A stretch of 64,000 nucleotides of DNA. Source: Cystobasidiopsis lactophilus. Its lineage: Eukaryota > Basidiomycota > Agaricostilbomycetes > Agaricostilbales > Chionosphaeraceae. Below, in pieces: positions 1-11,776 of the stretch. The notes under the pieces were generated by a model. The model was given only the letters and a program-made list of their open reading frames with translations. It ran no database searches and was not told the DNA's origin. Each line of letters begins with the position of its first letter. The first letter of the stretch is position 1. The DNA is taken from NCBI GenBank assembly GCA_001599975.1, contig BCIO01000002.1:558001-622000 (forward strand), read 5' to 3'. The position numbers were made by a program, and so were the translations under genes.

Positions 1-1139
1 TCCGGCTTCCTCTGTCGCTCCTTGCTTTCTGCGATCCGTGCGCGCCTCTATTGCAGGGTGGACTTGAGCTGGGAGGATGAGGACGAGGCCTCGCTCGTTT
101 TTGCGAATCAAAGGGTTAGGCGTCTTTTGCGGACTGTCAGAGGAGCTCAGGATTGGCAAGCGGCGCGCCTCATTCGCACTCTGAGGGTTGGCGAGTCTGT
201 AAAGATTCTTGATGGCGAGCATGACATGCGTGCGGCAGTCTATGACCTCCTGTCGATGTGCGAATGCTTGCAGGCCCTGGAACTGGGCTACGTGACCGAA
301 TGGCGCCTGGACGAACTGGATCGCGTGAGTGGGTTTGTTGATTTACTAACGAGGCATCAACCGATTGATCGAGGATTCAGACCTTGGTTTCTAGCAGTGC
401 AAAAATCTGTACCGGTCTTCACGACCCTAAACGCATTTGCGAATTGCTCGCTTTTCCCAATTTGGTCGCCCGCTTGTCCACTGTGGACTTCGACGAGGTG
501 GATTTCGACGACATGGAACTGCAGTTGCAACCCAGTTCTCCTGCCTTCGCCTTTGCAAAATTGGGACTCTACCTTTACACCGCTGCCATCGACCGATCGG
601 TCTATTCAATCGGTCGCAACCTCTTCCTCACCGATTCTTTGCGCCACCTGCGACTCAAGGGCGCTGTGGAGGCATTGGATTTGGACGTTTTAAGCATCAT
701 TGCAAGCGTGGGCAAATTCTTGCACACCCTGGACCTCATAACGAACGGAGATGACGGTACTGCCTACCTTCCCATGGCATGCGATGGCTTCCCGGATCTC
801 ACAGCTTGCGCCAATCTTGAAGAGCTGAACGTATTGGAGCTGGCCTTCCGCGACCCCGAAGAACCGATTGCATTGCTTAAACGGCTTCCGGCTTCCCTTA
901 AACGCATTCACTTTGTCTGCTACAACTCTGGCTATGACAAAGATCCGCCTCCGCTTCCAACATACGATCATTTGTGTTCACTCACCAACCTTTCTAACCT
1001 CTGCGAGCTGCGGATCTCTCACGCCCTGATCCCCCATCGCCATCTGCAGGTGCAGGTTCCAGCTAGCATTCACAACTCCTCTCCGCATTCTTTCCACTTG
1101 GTGTTAGACTCGTTTACCACGTTCAAAGAGTTTTTCTGA
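1..1139 (+). CDS. F-box/LRR-like protein, 5' end outside window (paralogue a)
   Basis: The window opens inside this gene. Exon 1 covers 1-324 and exon 2 covers 381-1139, ending at TGA. The 56-nt intron 325-380 has a GTGAGT donor, a TACTAAC branch site and a phase-0 join. The protein is leucine-rich and has no catalytic motif. It shares blocks with the next gene (LLAFPxLVAxL, SLRHLRLKG, ASVGKFLHTL) and the same intron position, so the two are tandem paralogues. By comparison with complete copies, the missing N-terminus should hold an F-box-like LPxE segment. The likely role is SCF-type substrate recognition, but that is inference from general layout. Its first visible residues (SGFLCRSLLSAIRARLYCRV) also occur in the decayed copy at 17.8-19.0 kb. 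Confidence 0.75.
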
Positions 1140-1551
1140 TCCTCGGTGCGTTTTTTTCTGCGCCTTCAGCGAAGGGTTTCCTCAAGCTCCAACAGGAACC
1201 CTTCTTCGATCTGAGGCAGCGGAGCAATAGCAAGGTCACGCGTCCATTATGGAGATACGATACTTTAGGAGACTACGGTGGCTAGGATTGTGGTTGTTCA
1301 ACGGGCAGTGCTGGTGTTGGTCAGGGTGGCAAATCGGAATCGTTGTGGCCAGGCTGCGGCGTAAAGGGGCTGTCTGTGATGACGAGCTGTAGAGATGAAC
1401 GCGTCATTTCCGCTCCGGAAAGTCCTGAACTAGCAGGCCGGGCTCTCCTCTTTGCACCAGCAGAAACGTGACGCGAGCGCCACTTCCCGTTGGGCCGTTG
1501 ACCGAACAATCGCTTGCTCTTGACCAGCCAAAGTGGCATCTCCCAGCAAGC

Positions 1552-2735
1552 ATGCCTACTCTTCCTATCGAGCTGCTCGCCGATGTAATTGGCCATATTG
1601 AAGGACCAGCAGACATGTCCGGCTTCAATTGTCGCGCATTGCTCTTCCCTCTGCGTACTCGCCTCTATCGCTCGGTAGACTTGAACTGGGATGGAATCGA
1701 GTCGGCAATGGACGTCGAGAAAAAGGTTCAGCGCCTTCTTAAGACCATCCAAACGGCCAAGGGTTGGAGCCCGGAGCGTTTCGTTCGCATTGTGCGAGTG
1801 ACCGAGCCAAGGTTTTCCGTCAAGAGAGGATCGAGAATCCGCCCGTTGGTCTACAGTCTCATCTCAAAGCTGGACTGTTTAGAAAAGTTGGTGTTGAGTG
1901 ACCTTGGCGCCTGGGATTTGGCTCTGCTCGGTGGCGTAAATCTATCTTCTTCTGCCGCTTGAAGGAAACCAATGCTGACGCTCACGGCGACCAGAGTCTC
2001 AACAATAGTGCTGCAAAGCTCTATGCCGGACTATTCCGTCATCCCCATATTGGCCAGTTGCTTGCCTTCCCCAGCTTAGTCGCCAGTTTGGGCGCCCTCA
2101 ACCTCCGCTGGGCCGACTTCGAGGATGATCTATTGGACCCACCACTGCCGGCTTCTCCCTCCTTGAATCTTTCTATCCTGGGACTTGACGACCTCTATGG
2201 CGCAGAAGATGTGTCGGTCTATCAGATTGGGCGCAACCCCCTGCTCACCAACTCGTTGCGCCATCTGCGTCTCAAAGGTGACCTTTTGGGGCACTTGGAA
2301 AGTGATGTCGCAAGCATCGTTGCAAGTGTTGGGAAGTTTTTGCATACCCTCGAGCTCCTGACTACAGAGGGTCAAGATGAAGATGATTTGGACAAAACTT
2401 TTTCGCGCAACAAGCTGCCAGATCTGACGATCTGCCGAGACCTTCAATTTCTGTGCATCTCGCCGTTGGCGCTGCGAGACGCCGACGACTCTCTCGCTTT
2501 CTTTCAACGGCTTCCAAACTCCCTCGAACAAATCCGCCTCGCCGCGTACAAATGGGGAAGCTGGATTACACCGGCCTTCCTTCCTACATTCTCGCAAAGG
2601 TCCTTGCTGCCCAATCTCAAGGAGCTGCACGTGGCGCACCCTTCCTATCGGTCCAAGAAGGTCGCCCACTCCTTCGCCCGGCCTTCTCTCCGCTTGGTAT
2701 TTGACTCAACATTGGACGTTGAGCGGCTCTTCTAA
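1552..2735 (+). CDS. F-box/LRR-like protein (paralogue b)
   Basis: Exons are 1552-1935 and 1995-2735; the 59-nt intron 1936-1994 has a GTAAAT donor and a TGCTGAC branch site, with a phase-0 join. I chose ATG 1552 because the protein then begins MPTLPIELLADVIGHI, an F-box-like start, followed by the family block that opens paralogue a. The product is about 374 residues. Its C-terminal half is leucine-rich and ends in AHPSYRSK...RLVFDS, the usual tail of this family. It lies in tandem about 0.4 kb behind paralogue a. A role as an SCF substrate receptor is inferred only from the F-box-like start plus LRR-like body; no partner is visible. Confidence 0.75.
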
Positions 2736-3258
2736 TAAATAGTGCGCCCTTTTTCTGTTTCTGAGAGTGCAGTTCATTGAAAGATGTAAAGCAGCTTCGC
2801 GTCTCGGGATCGTGTCGATGTGGCGCTCTGCGGGCTAGCAAAGGGTGTTTGGTATGGCAGCAAAACAGCAAGATGCCTGGTATGGTTGGCTCTGGGGTGT
2901 GAATGGTGACAGTGGGAGGATATGCGGGCTTGGGCCGGAGCAAGACATTGCTACTGTCACCCTAAGGTGATTTGCGGCTTTTGAGCCTCTTTATGTATAA
3001 ACTACCGTTCCTCGTTGTTTTGATATGAAAGCTTCCATTAAATCACTTAGGAACTTCTGTCTAGTCGGCTGTATAGGGCTCATCAAAAGTGGCGAATCAA
3101 CTGTGAAGGATCTCGCTCTAGATCCCGGCGGAAAACGGCGATCTGCTTTAGCAGGCTTCAGATCTAGTAGTGGGTACCATCTTCTCATCGAAGTTACATG
3201 TAAATCGTCTTACGAAAGTCCGTGGTGTACGTGCAAGCCGAATCATGAAGAAGCAATA
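2736..3258. other. Intergenic, nothing recognised
   Basis: The 3' flanks of paralogue b (+) and the repeat-protein gene (-) meet here. I see no coherent ORF, RNA gene or repeat. Confidence 0.5.
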
Positions 3259-3994
3259 TTAGACCGTGCGCGTCTCTCCTTCGCGGCGTGCTCGGCCGTT
3301 CAAGCTGGATCAGCTCTTCAGAAGGGCTTAAAGAGAATGAAAGGGCTGCAAGGACTCACTCCCGAGAGCCAATAACTAGTTTCTTCTCCGCTTGGACTCG
3401 CTAGTCCAAGCTGCTTTGTCTCTTCAACCTGGGGTTGCAGGCCAGGAGGGAAAAGAAGACGCACCTGCGAGACCCAATGACAATTTTGTTTTCCCCCTTA
3501 TCGCGGGATCTCTTCTTCAGCCTGTTCACGCGAGGATGACTGCCAACCGGAAGAACTGCAAAAGACCTCGACTCACTCTCCTGGTCCTCTAGCGATCCTG
3601 TCACCGTAATCGTAACGAGACCGCTTTTCTTTCAAGCTGCACCGACAATGAGGGACGCGAAGGGGCGCAAAAGGATTGGCGAGACTCACTCCCGGCTTCC
3701 AATCACGATCTTCGTATCGCCATTAGCCCGCGCTCTTTCTTCCAATCTGGACATCCGAACTCAATACATCTTCGTTAGTTGATGAAAGTGAGACGCACGA
3801 GCGAGAACCAATGACGATTTTGGTGGACTTGTCCAGAGCTATCCTTCGCTCCTCGAGCCTGCGTGGGAGGTAGGGTCAGCTGGGAGGACCCAGTCACGAG
3901 AAAGTCAATCATACTGAGCTGCAGTGTCACCAGAGGGAGCGGCAAGAGCGACGGATGAAAAGGCGGCAAGGAAGACGAGGGGAAGGAATTTCAT
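3259..3994 (-). CDS. Secreted tandem-repeat protein, one repeat per exon
   Basis: Exons on the minus strand: 3994-3915, 3858-3799, 3746-3690, 3636-3577, 3521-3465, 3428-3360 and 3304-3259. All joins are phase 2, and the introns are 52-56 nt except one of 36 nt. ATG 3994 starts a signal peptide (MKFLPLVFLAAFSSVALA). Each following exon encodes one repeat of about 19-20 residues with consensus L(E/K)(E/K)R...TKIVIGSR; clear copies are LEERARANGDTKIVIGSR and a second ending NKIVIGSRR. Repeat 3 is divergent. Repeat 6 carries an in-frame TAG at 3403-3401, so the product either ends there or the copy is damaged; repeat 7 ends at TAA 3259. A TATAAGAG lies about 50 bp upstream. No single exon is long enough to stand out as an ORF. 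Function is unknown; a secreted, perhaps proteolytically processed, repeat protein is an inference. Confidence 0.65.
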
Positions 3995-5092
3995 GGCGGG
4001 AAGGTCAGCGGTGGGTTGAAAGAGAGAGAAAGCGGCAAGCGGTCTCTTATAGACGTATCGAGGGCGATGAAGCGATCTTCAAAGACATCGCCAATTCTAT
4101 AGCCTCCTTCGAGAGCAAGCGGGAGAGCAGGTCCACGGTGTGGCGACTGACTTCGATCACTTCACAGCCGCCTTGGATGCCAGCAGCTCCGAGACTTCTT
4201 GAGGCTGAAGGTCAAACTTAGATTTGAAAGACACGTTGTGACTGATACCTAGACGACAACATCCAGCGCAGGACACACAACCGAAACACTGCGTTGAGTC
4301 GAGAGCCGCGAGAGGCGGCAAGGCTGGGCAGGGGCAAGCAGCCAGAATCCTCGAAGGTCTCAAGACATTGTAAATGATGTGACATGGACAATTGAGAGCA
4401 TAAGCATCAACAGAGGCCCTTCCAGCTCTCCAACCGGCCAAACCTGCCAACCTCGAGTTTGGTCACCTGATTTGCCACCAAGTTGAAATCTCCCAGCTCA
4501 TGGTCCCGTTGGAGCCGTCCAACAACAAAAGTGTCAGTTCCTGGCCAAAAAGACTCTCAGATGAAGCTGAGTATGACCAAAGCAAAGGGCCGACTATGCT
4601 TTGGCTTTGCATTTATCCTCTCACCCTCAGGCTCGCGTATTCCAGGCAGCCGGTTGCTCGAGGCTGCAGGAGGCTCTGCAATTCTTCTCACCTTTGCATG
4701 GCGTGACTGCCTTTTAGCCTTTTGCTTCTCGATGCCAAGACCGTTCGATGGCCTCCTGCATCCCGCCAATTTGAAAACGCTGCTCGTTCTCCTCCTTCTG
4801 ATGCTCGCTGTCGGAGCAAGACCGCCAGCACGTTCTGTCTGTTTCCAGCCCTGCCCCTGCTGTATACATTTGATTGCACCTTATATATCCACCTCGGTGC
4901 ACTCGGCGGCGGCTTCCCTCAGCTCCTGTAGGCTGGAAGGAGGTGGACGACGAAGCTCAGCGGACCGCTCGGGCTGTACGGCTGCCACGGCCAGAGAGAT
5001 TGCTGTCGAATTGCACCCAGCATGCCAAGCCCATCCAGAAAGCGATTGCTTTGAATTAATCCCTTCTTGCTCCTCTTGTTCCCCAAGAAACC
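3995..5092. promoter_or_regulatory. Divergent upstream region of two secreted-protein genes
   Basis: About 1.1 kb separates the start codons of the repeat protein (-) and the small secreted protein (+). TATAAGAG lies near 4045-4052 on the minus strand, and CTTATATATC near 4880 on the plus strand, some 205 bp before ATG 5093. I see no convincing gene here. Confidence 0.45.
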
Positions 5093-5810
5093 ATGCTCGA
5101 CCTCATCTTGCTCTTGCTCAACTTTGTGCTCTTCATCCACGCCACCCCTCTTGATGACAGCAACATCACCTCTTTGAACAAGAGAGCGAGCTGTGCCGCC
5201 ACCCAGAACCCTTTCCCTGTCGGCAACCTCGAGTTCTTCGGCAGCCCGGCCAACACCGACGACATCGCCTACAAGCTCCGCTTCCAGCGTCAGTCACTAG
5301 TCATATCGCTGACTCGCATTGTGACGTTCAGCTGACATCCCATGGCAGAGGGCGGCTGCACCCAGATTCGAACCTTTTTCATTCGCCGTGCTGGCAGCGA
5401 CCCCAACGCTTCCTCCATTGCCTTCGAAGCTGGCATCTTGGGTGCTATGGCCTGCAACACTCCAGTAGGCTCCCTTTTGAATCCCTTCCCGAAGACATTT
5501 GCTCAAACCACCTTACCTCGCAGTTCAACATCCAAATCCAACCCGTAGGCTTTTCTCGTGACTCTGGCTGACAAGATCCTTTGCTCACTTTCAAACCTGC
5601 AGGGCTTCTTCTCTGGTGACTTTCCCGTCGACGGCACCTTTGTGCGTCTAGCAGATCTTCATCTTGATGTTACTTTGTGCTAAGTCTTTGCACACACAGA
5701 TCGTTCCCTGCGATACGAGCGTCCCTCGCTTCCGTGCCCAGATTCGTCCCACAGGCAGCACTGCCATGTCCAACGTCGCTGTGAGCTGCGTTGCTGGCAC
5801 TCGGGTCTAG
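5093..5810 (+). CDS. Small secreted cysteine-containing protein
   Basis: Five exons, 5093-5288, 5349-5464, 5524-5544, 5603-5641 and 5700-5810, give a 160-residue protein. All introns are 58-60 nt with GT-AG ends, and phase is kept throughout. The start is MLDLILLLLNFVLFIHATPL, a clear signal peptide, followed by a possible Kex2 site (NKR, about residue 30). The mature part has five spaced cysteines (contexts SCAAT, GGCTQ, MACNT, VPCDT, VSCVA) and no known catalytic motif. Exon 3 is only 21 nt (FNIQIQP). Nothing identifies a family. Small size, signal peptide and cysteines fit a cell-wall, antimicrobial or effector-type protein, but that is only a guess. Confidence 0.75.
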
Positions 5811-6179
5811 CTCTAGCCGGCCGTCGACGACGCAACCTTATGCCAAATCTCTCCTCTCTTTCTCGGTTGTACGTAGCTCAACTTAGGGCTGATGGAATGA
5901 GCACCTTCGTCGCAGGCTAGCTGCAAGTTCAGAATCCTTTTTCGCAGGTGTCCTGCACGCCACATTGAAGCGCATAAATCAAGGCGAGCGTGGTGCTCTC
6001 GGGCGCTACGGGAACCAAGCTAGGCAGCGGAATCAGTACACCCAAGCACATTGCAATGGCAGGTCCGAGCTAGGGCCAGAGCGAGTCGCTATTTGAAACC
6101 ACAAGGTGGCAAGCGCGCTCCGAAAACAACAACTCGCGCTGCCGAGGGTCAAGCTGCATCCGCCTCGACGACGCGCAGG
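5811..6179. other. Intergenic, before POL1
   Basis: 3' flank of the secreted protein gene and 5' flank of POL1. An out-of-frame ATG at 6056 opens a very short uORF-like frame (MAGPS, then stop). Nothing else was seen. Confidence 0.4.
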
Positions 6180-9100
6180 ATGGGCGACAGGGCGCAGCGT
6201 GTAGCTGCTCTTGAAGCTCTGAGAGCGGCCAAGCTCGGCAATAAGAAGTCCAAGGTGCTGCCGGTCTGCCTTGAGCTGAGAACGCGTCGCCCTGCTAAAT
6301 GAAATCGCATCGCAGGCAACGGAGGACTTGTACGATGAAGTGGACGAGGACGAGGTGCGCCATCCTGCTGCTGTACATTATGGTTCAAGAGCCACGGCTC
6401 AAGCGAGCGCCCAAACAGTACCGCGCCATCGTCAAAGGCCGATTGCTCGAGGACGACTTTATTGTGGACGATGTGCGCGCCCTTCCCTCCGTCTTGACCA
6501 CGCGTTTTGAGCTCATCGGCGAGCATTTAGGATGGCTCTGGATACGTTGACAACGGCGAAGAAGAGGACTGGGGCCAGGACTACGGCAGCAGCGGCGAGG
6601 ACGAAGGCGAGTTTGTTGTCCTGTCCACAGTCAAGCACTGGGAGCCACGAGCGTGCTCACATTCGCTCTGCACCTCACAGACAAGGGCAAGCGACGACGG
6701 AAGAAGGACGCCAAGGGCAAGCCCGAGCCAAAAAAGCGGCTGGCGACCGCCTTCACGAATGGCGCCGCCGCCAAAGCCGCCGCCCAGCAACGCCCCGTCC
6801 GCCCACCTGCGGCCGACCTCAACCCGTACAAGAAGAAGGTGGACACCTCCCAAGAAGCCGACTTCATGTCCTCCCTCCTCGGCGACTTGACATCCACCAC
6901 CGCGACCTCCACCGCGACCTCGTTCATGAGCACGTCGGACCCCTTCCGCAAGCGCAAGACCACCTCCGACTCGCACTACTCCCGCGACTCGCTCAGGGCC
7001 TCGACGGCTTCTTCCTTCCGCACCAAGCTCTCCACCTCGTCCTCCGATCCCAACTCGGACCTCGACTTCTTCGCCCGCCGCAAGCTTGACTCGTCCAGCG
7101 ATGGCATGGACTCGCTCGCCTGGAACGTGGACGACTCCAAGCGCGTCCGCCGCGACGGCATGGACGACGGCGGCATGGACTTTGACAACTCGTTCGACTA
7201 CGATGGCGACTCGTTCATGAACGAGATGCAGGCCATCAAGCCCGAGGAGGACGAGGACATGACCATCGCCACCAAGGCGCCTACCGCACCCGCCGGCGCG
7301 CCCCGAAAGCGCCAGCTCGTCAACATGTCAAAGTCCCGCAAGCCCACCGCGGCTGATGAGGAGGAGGCCGCCGTGCTGGAAAGCAAGAAACCCAAAGGCC
7401 TGGACTGGCGCCTGGCAGCGGCCGAGGTCGCTTTGGCCGACTCCTCGTTCGAGGGGCCCGGCATCACCGACGCCGAGCTGCCCACCGCCAACGCTGGACG
7501 CGGCAAAAAGGCCGCCACCGCGCCCGTCGCCGGCGTCAAGTCTAACGTCAATGCTTTTGAAGACGACGGCTCCTTGCGCTTCTACTGGCTCGACCACGTC
7601 GAGAACAACGGCAACGTGCACCTGTTTGGCAAAGTGCTCGACAAGGCGACCAACCGCCACGTCTCGTGCTGCCTGGTGGTTAAAGGCATCCAGCGCAACC
7701 TCTTTCTCCTCCCCCGCGGCTCCAAGGACCACTCGAAAAAGGCGAGCAAGCCGGCCAAGAAGGAGGAAAAGGCCAAGGTCAACGCGCTCGACAGCGACGA
7801 CGAGGCGGATGCTAAGTCGGAAGACGACTGGTCCGACGCCGGCTCCAATGCAGAGGCTGGCTCCGAGGACGAGCAGGCCGAATCCGAGTTCCAGCCGACG
7901 CTGGACGACGTCTACGACGATTTTGACGAGATCCGCCAGCAGGCCGGCATTACTGCCTGGGCGTCCAAAGAGGTCGTCCGCAAGTACGCGTTTGAGATCC
8001 CTGGCATCCCCGCCGAGGCCCAGTACCTCAAGGTCGTCTATGGCTTCGACCAGCCCCAGCTGCCCATGGACCTCAACGGCCGCACCTTCAGCCGCGCGTT
8101 TGGCACCAACACGTCCGCCTTCGAGCTCTTCCTCATCAAGCGCAAGATCATGGGCCCTTGCTGGCTCAACATCAAGGAAGCAGAGATCAGCGAGAAGCCC
8201 ATGAAAGAGGTCAGCCGCCATCACTTTCTTAGGCTTGGGCTGTGCTAACTTCTTCGATCTACAGCGCTCCTCCTGGTGCAAGCTCGAAGTGACCGTCACT
8301 TCCCCCAAGCTCGTCAGCCCCTTCAAAGACGACGATGCGACCGCTCCTAAGGAGATGCCGCCACTCAACATCATGAGCCTGACCCTCCGCACCGCCATCA
8401 ACACGTCTTTGAACAAGACCGAGATCGCTATGGCCAGCATTCGCACTTGGGCAAACTGTGGGTTCTTTGCCTTTGGCCAGGAGCTAGAGTTGACGTACGA
8501 GTGGCAGCCAATCTCGACGACGCCACGCCCATCGAGAAGCAACCGTCGAGCTTGCAGTCCTTCATCCGGCCTCTGGGCATCGGTTTCCCGGCTGGATTCG
8601 AAGAGCTGGCAAAGGCCTCCAAGTCGCCAGTGACCGTATCCAAGTCGGAGCGAATCTTGATCAACAGCTTGCTGGGTGAGTGACTGCGCTCCCAAGAATC
8701 CACCAAGACGATACTCACGCTCGAGCCCGCATAGGCACCATCCAACGACTCGACCCGGACATCATCATTGGCCACGAGTTTTCGGGCGTGGCTCTGGATG
8801 TGCTGCTCCATCGGATGAAGGAGCACAAGGTGGATTTCTGGTCCCGCATTGGGCGAGTGCAGAGGGGCAACAAGTGGCCCAACTTGCGCAACCACCTCAA
8901 CTCCCATCTTTTGAACGGACGCCTCATCCTGGATCTCGCCAGCGACGGCTCGAAGCAAATGATCACCTCCACCACTTGGTCGCTCACCGAGATGTGCGAC
9001 TCCCACCTCAAGGTCGACCGCGTCGATATCGACCCCGAAGACACGCCCGACTTCTTCGACGCCGCCGCTCCCAAGCCCGATAAGCTGATGGAGTTTGTGC

Positions 9101-11776
9101 GCCACTGCGAAGCCGACGCCTTTTTCCAAATGGCCATCGCCAACAAGGTCCAAGCTCTGCCTCTCACCAAGCAGCTCACCAACTTGGCCGGCAATTCGTG
9201 GAACAGGACCCTGGGCGGTGGTCGTGCCGAGCGCAACGAGTACATTTTGCTGCACGAGTTCCACCGGGGCAAGTACATCTGCCCGGACAAGATCACCATG
9301 TGGGAGAAGAAGCGTCAGGCGGCCAAAGCGAACGTCGACCCGGAGAACGAGGAGGGCGAAGCCACCGGCAAGAACAAGAAAAAGGACAAATACAAGGGTG
9401 GTCTCGTCTTTGACCCAAAGCGCGGCCTTTGGGACAAGTACATCCTGGTCATGGACTTCAACTCGCTCTACCCCTCCATCATACAAGAGTACAACATCGA
9501 CTTCACCACTGTTGTGCGCTCGTCGTCTAGCGATGTGTGTTGAATTTCGCCCTTTCCAGCGATCTCGATGCTGACCTCGCCGAACAGCCCGATGAGCCTG
9601 AAAAGATCCCGGAGGTGCCCACCATTGAAGAACGCGGTGTTCTGCCCCGCCTCATTCAGACGCTGGTCGAAAGACGTCGTGCGGTCAAGGGCCTGATGAA
9701 GGACGCTTCAGCTGGCCCGGCCAAGCTGCTTCAGGTGCGCCGTCGATTCCCAACTTTACCCGAATAAAACGCAACCTAAAGCTGCGCTTATAGTACGACA
9801 TCAAGCAAAAAGCTCTCAAATTGACCGCCAACTCAATGTACGGGTGTCTTGGTTTCGAAGGTTCTCGTTTCTACGCCAGGCCACTGGCCGCCCTTACGAC
9901 ATCCAAAGGCCGTGAGATCTTGACGAACACCAGAGAGCTTGCAGAGTCCCTGGCGCTGGATGTGAGCACCCCCTTCGGCTTTTTCGCTTCCCAGCCGTTG
10001 CTCACCGCTCCTATGAACAGGTCATTTACGGCGACACGGATTCTGTTATGATCAATACGAATGCCGTGGACCTCAAGAGCGCCATGCAGATCGGCAATGA
10101 ATTCAAGAAGGCTGTTAACGAGCGTTACAAGTTGCTCGAGATCGACATCGACGCCGTCTTCCAGCGCATGCTCTTGCTGCAAAAGAAGAAATACGCCGCT
10201 GTCGAAGTCAAACCAAACGGAGAGACCAATATCGAGATTAAAGGTCTGGACATGAAGCGCCGAGAGTACAGTGCCTTGTCCAAGAATGTCTCTGGGTGCG
10301 CACTTCTTCTTTTTCGCGTGCCTTTGATACTCACTGACGACTTCTCATCAGCTACGTGCTGAAGCAAATTCTGTCGGGCGAGCCTACCGAGATTGTCGTC
10401 GAAAATATCCACGAATATCTCGCTACTGTCGGTGAGGGCGTGCGTGGCGGTAAAGTGGCCCTGGACGACTTTATCATCTGGAAGGTGAGAATCTCCAGCA
10501 CCCTGTTGATAAGATCAATGGCCGAATCAGCTCGCAGCGCTTGGGCAAAAATCCTCAAGACTACCCAGATGCCAAGAACCAGCCGCACGTCCAAGTTGCT
10601 CTCCGCCAAAAGCAGCGCGGGCAGGAAGCAAAGCAAGGAGATGTCATCCCTTACATCTTCTGTCTGGGTGAAGACGGCTCCACCTCGAGAACCGCCCAAG
10701 CAGATCGCGCTCACCACCCCGATGAGCTGCGCAGGCCAGACTCGACTCTCAAAATCGGTGTGTTATAGTCACCTGCATCTTGCCAATTCGTGCTGAGCTC
10801 GTTTTGCAGATTTTGAGCACTACTTGTCCCTGCAAGTGTTGCCGCCGGTGGAGCGTTTATGCGACCAAATCGAAGGCACTGAGCGGGCCCGCTTGGCCGA
10901 GTGTCTCGGTAAGTCCCGCGGAGAGACTATTGTCGAAGGCCTTAGCTCATCCCTCTCCAGGCCTGGATTCGTCGCGTTTCCAAGCTCATGCCAGTGGATC
11001 CGGCGAAACCGAGCGCGAGTTTCACACACTTGAGTCCCAGATCTCGGATGCCGACCGCTTCAAGGACGCCGCGCCCTTGGTCCTGCACTGCCGTCGCTGC
11101 CACACCGAATCTCCCTACTCGGGTCTAACGAAGGATGACGTGAGTCGCAGCTGGTCCTCCTTGAAGGGTTACTGACCTCGCATTCTCTAGCTCAATCTGG
11201 TCCGGCCTTCTGGCTTCACCTGTGTCAATCCTGAATGCGGTGCCCTGTTTTCTACCAATGCCATCGCCGCCCAGCTTGATATTGCGGCTCGGCGGTTCAT
11301 CGCCAAATTCTACGAGGCATGGATGGTCTGTGACGATGCGTCTTGCGCCAATCGCACTCGCCAGATGTCTGTGTTTGGCAAGCGGTGCTTGAAGCCAGAC
11401 TGTCGAGGGTCAATGCACTATGAGGTACGTTTCATAACTTATGGAGCTCGTCCGCAATGGCGCTGATACCCTGCTCGCTTCAGTACACCGACGCCCAATT
11501 GTACAACCAGCTTCTGTTCTTCGACCACATCATGGACGTCGAAAAGCTCAACAAAGCCGCCGCTGGCACGGCACGGCAAGGTGAGGCGATCTTTCCGCGG
11601 GCTGGAGCTTCAGGTGCTCAATTTGTCCTGCTCCTACAGACGAAGTCCTGGCCTTGACTGCTCAGAACGGCGCCGACTTCTCGCAACTGCAGGGCACAAT
11701 ACGCCAGTTCTTGGACCGTTGCGGAAGGCGTTATGTTGGCATGAAAAGTCTCTTCGCTTTCATGCGCTTGGCTTAA
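6180..11776 (+). CDS. POL1: DNA polymerase alpha catalytic subunit
   Basis: Family-B polymerase that extends primase RNA primers at replication origins and lagging strands. Exons: 6180-6254, 6316-6354, 6419-6472, 6531-~6629, ~6686-8209, 8265-8457, 8508-8675, 8735-9534, 9588-9734, 9794-9961, 10021-10295, 10352-10484, 10538-10757, 10810-10908, 10961-11139, 11191-11424, 11484-11580 and 11640-11776; about 1546 residues. ATG 6180 gives the typical start [15 protein letters not shown]. Visible motifs: motif [12 protein letters not shown] (from 9454), motif [10 protein letters not shown] (9794-9844), motif C YGDTDS (10027-10044), and the C-terminal CxxC zinc modules (HCRRC; CVNPEC; CDDASC...CLKPDC). 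The exon 4/5 junction (about 6610-6686) is unresolved: several donors would keep frame. Long antisense ORFs over it are composition shadows. Confidence 0.95.

Noticed and set aside
3259-3994. Cyclic-peptide (dikaritin-type) precursor
   Set aside because: The repeats lack a regular KR-flanked core peptide and no DUF3328-type (UstY) oxidase gene is nearby, so I only call it a secreted repeat protein.
7328-9486. Long antisense ORFs (455 and 352 codons) opposite POL1
   Set aside because: They lie wholly within well-matched POL1 exons, have skewed composition and no family motif; they are shadows of GC-rich codons.
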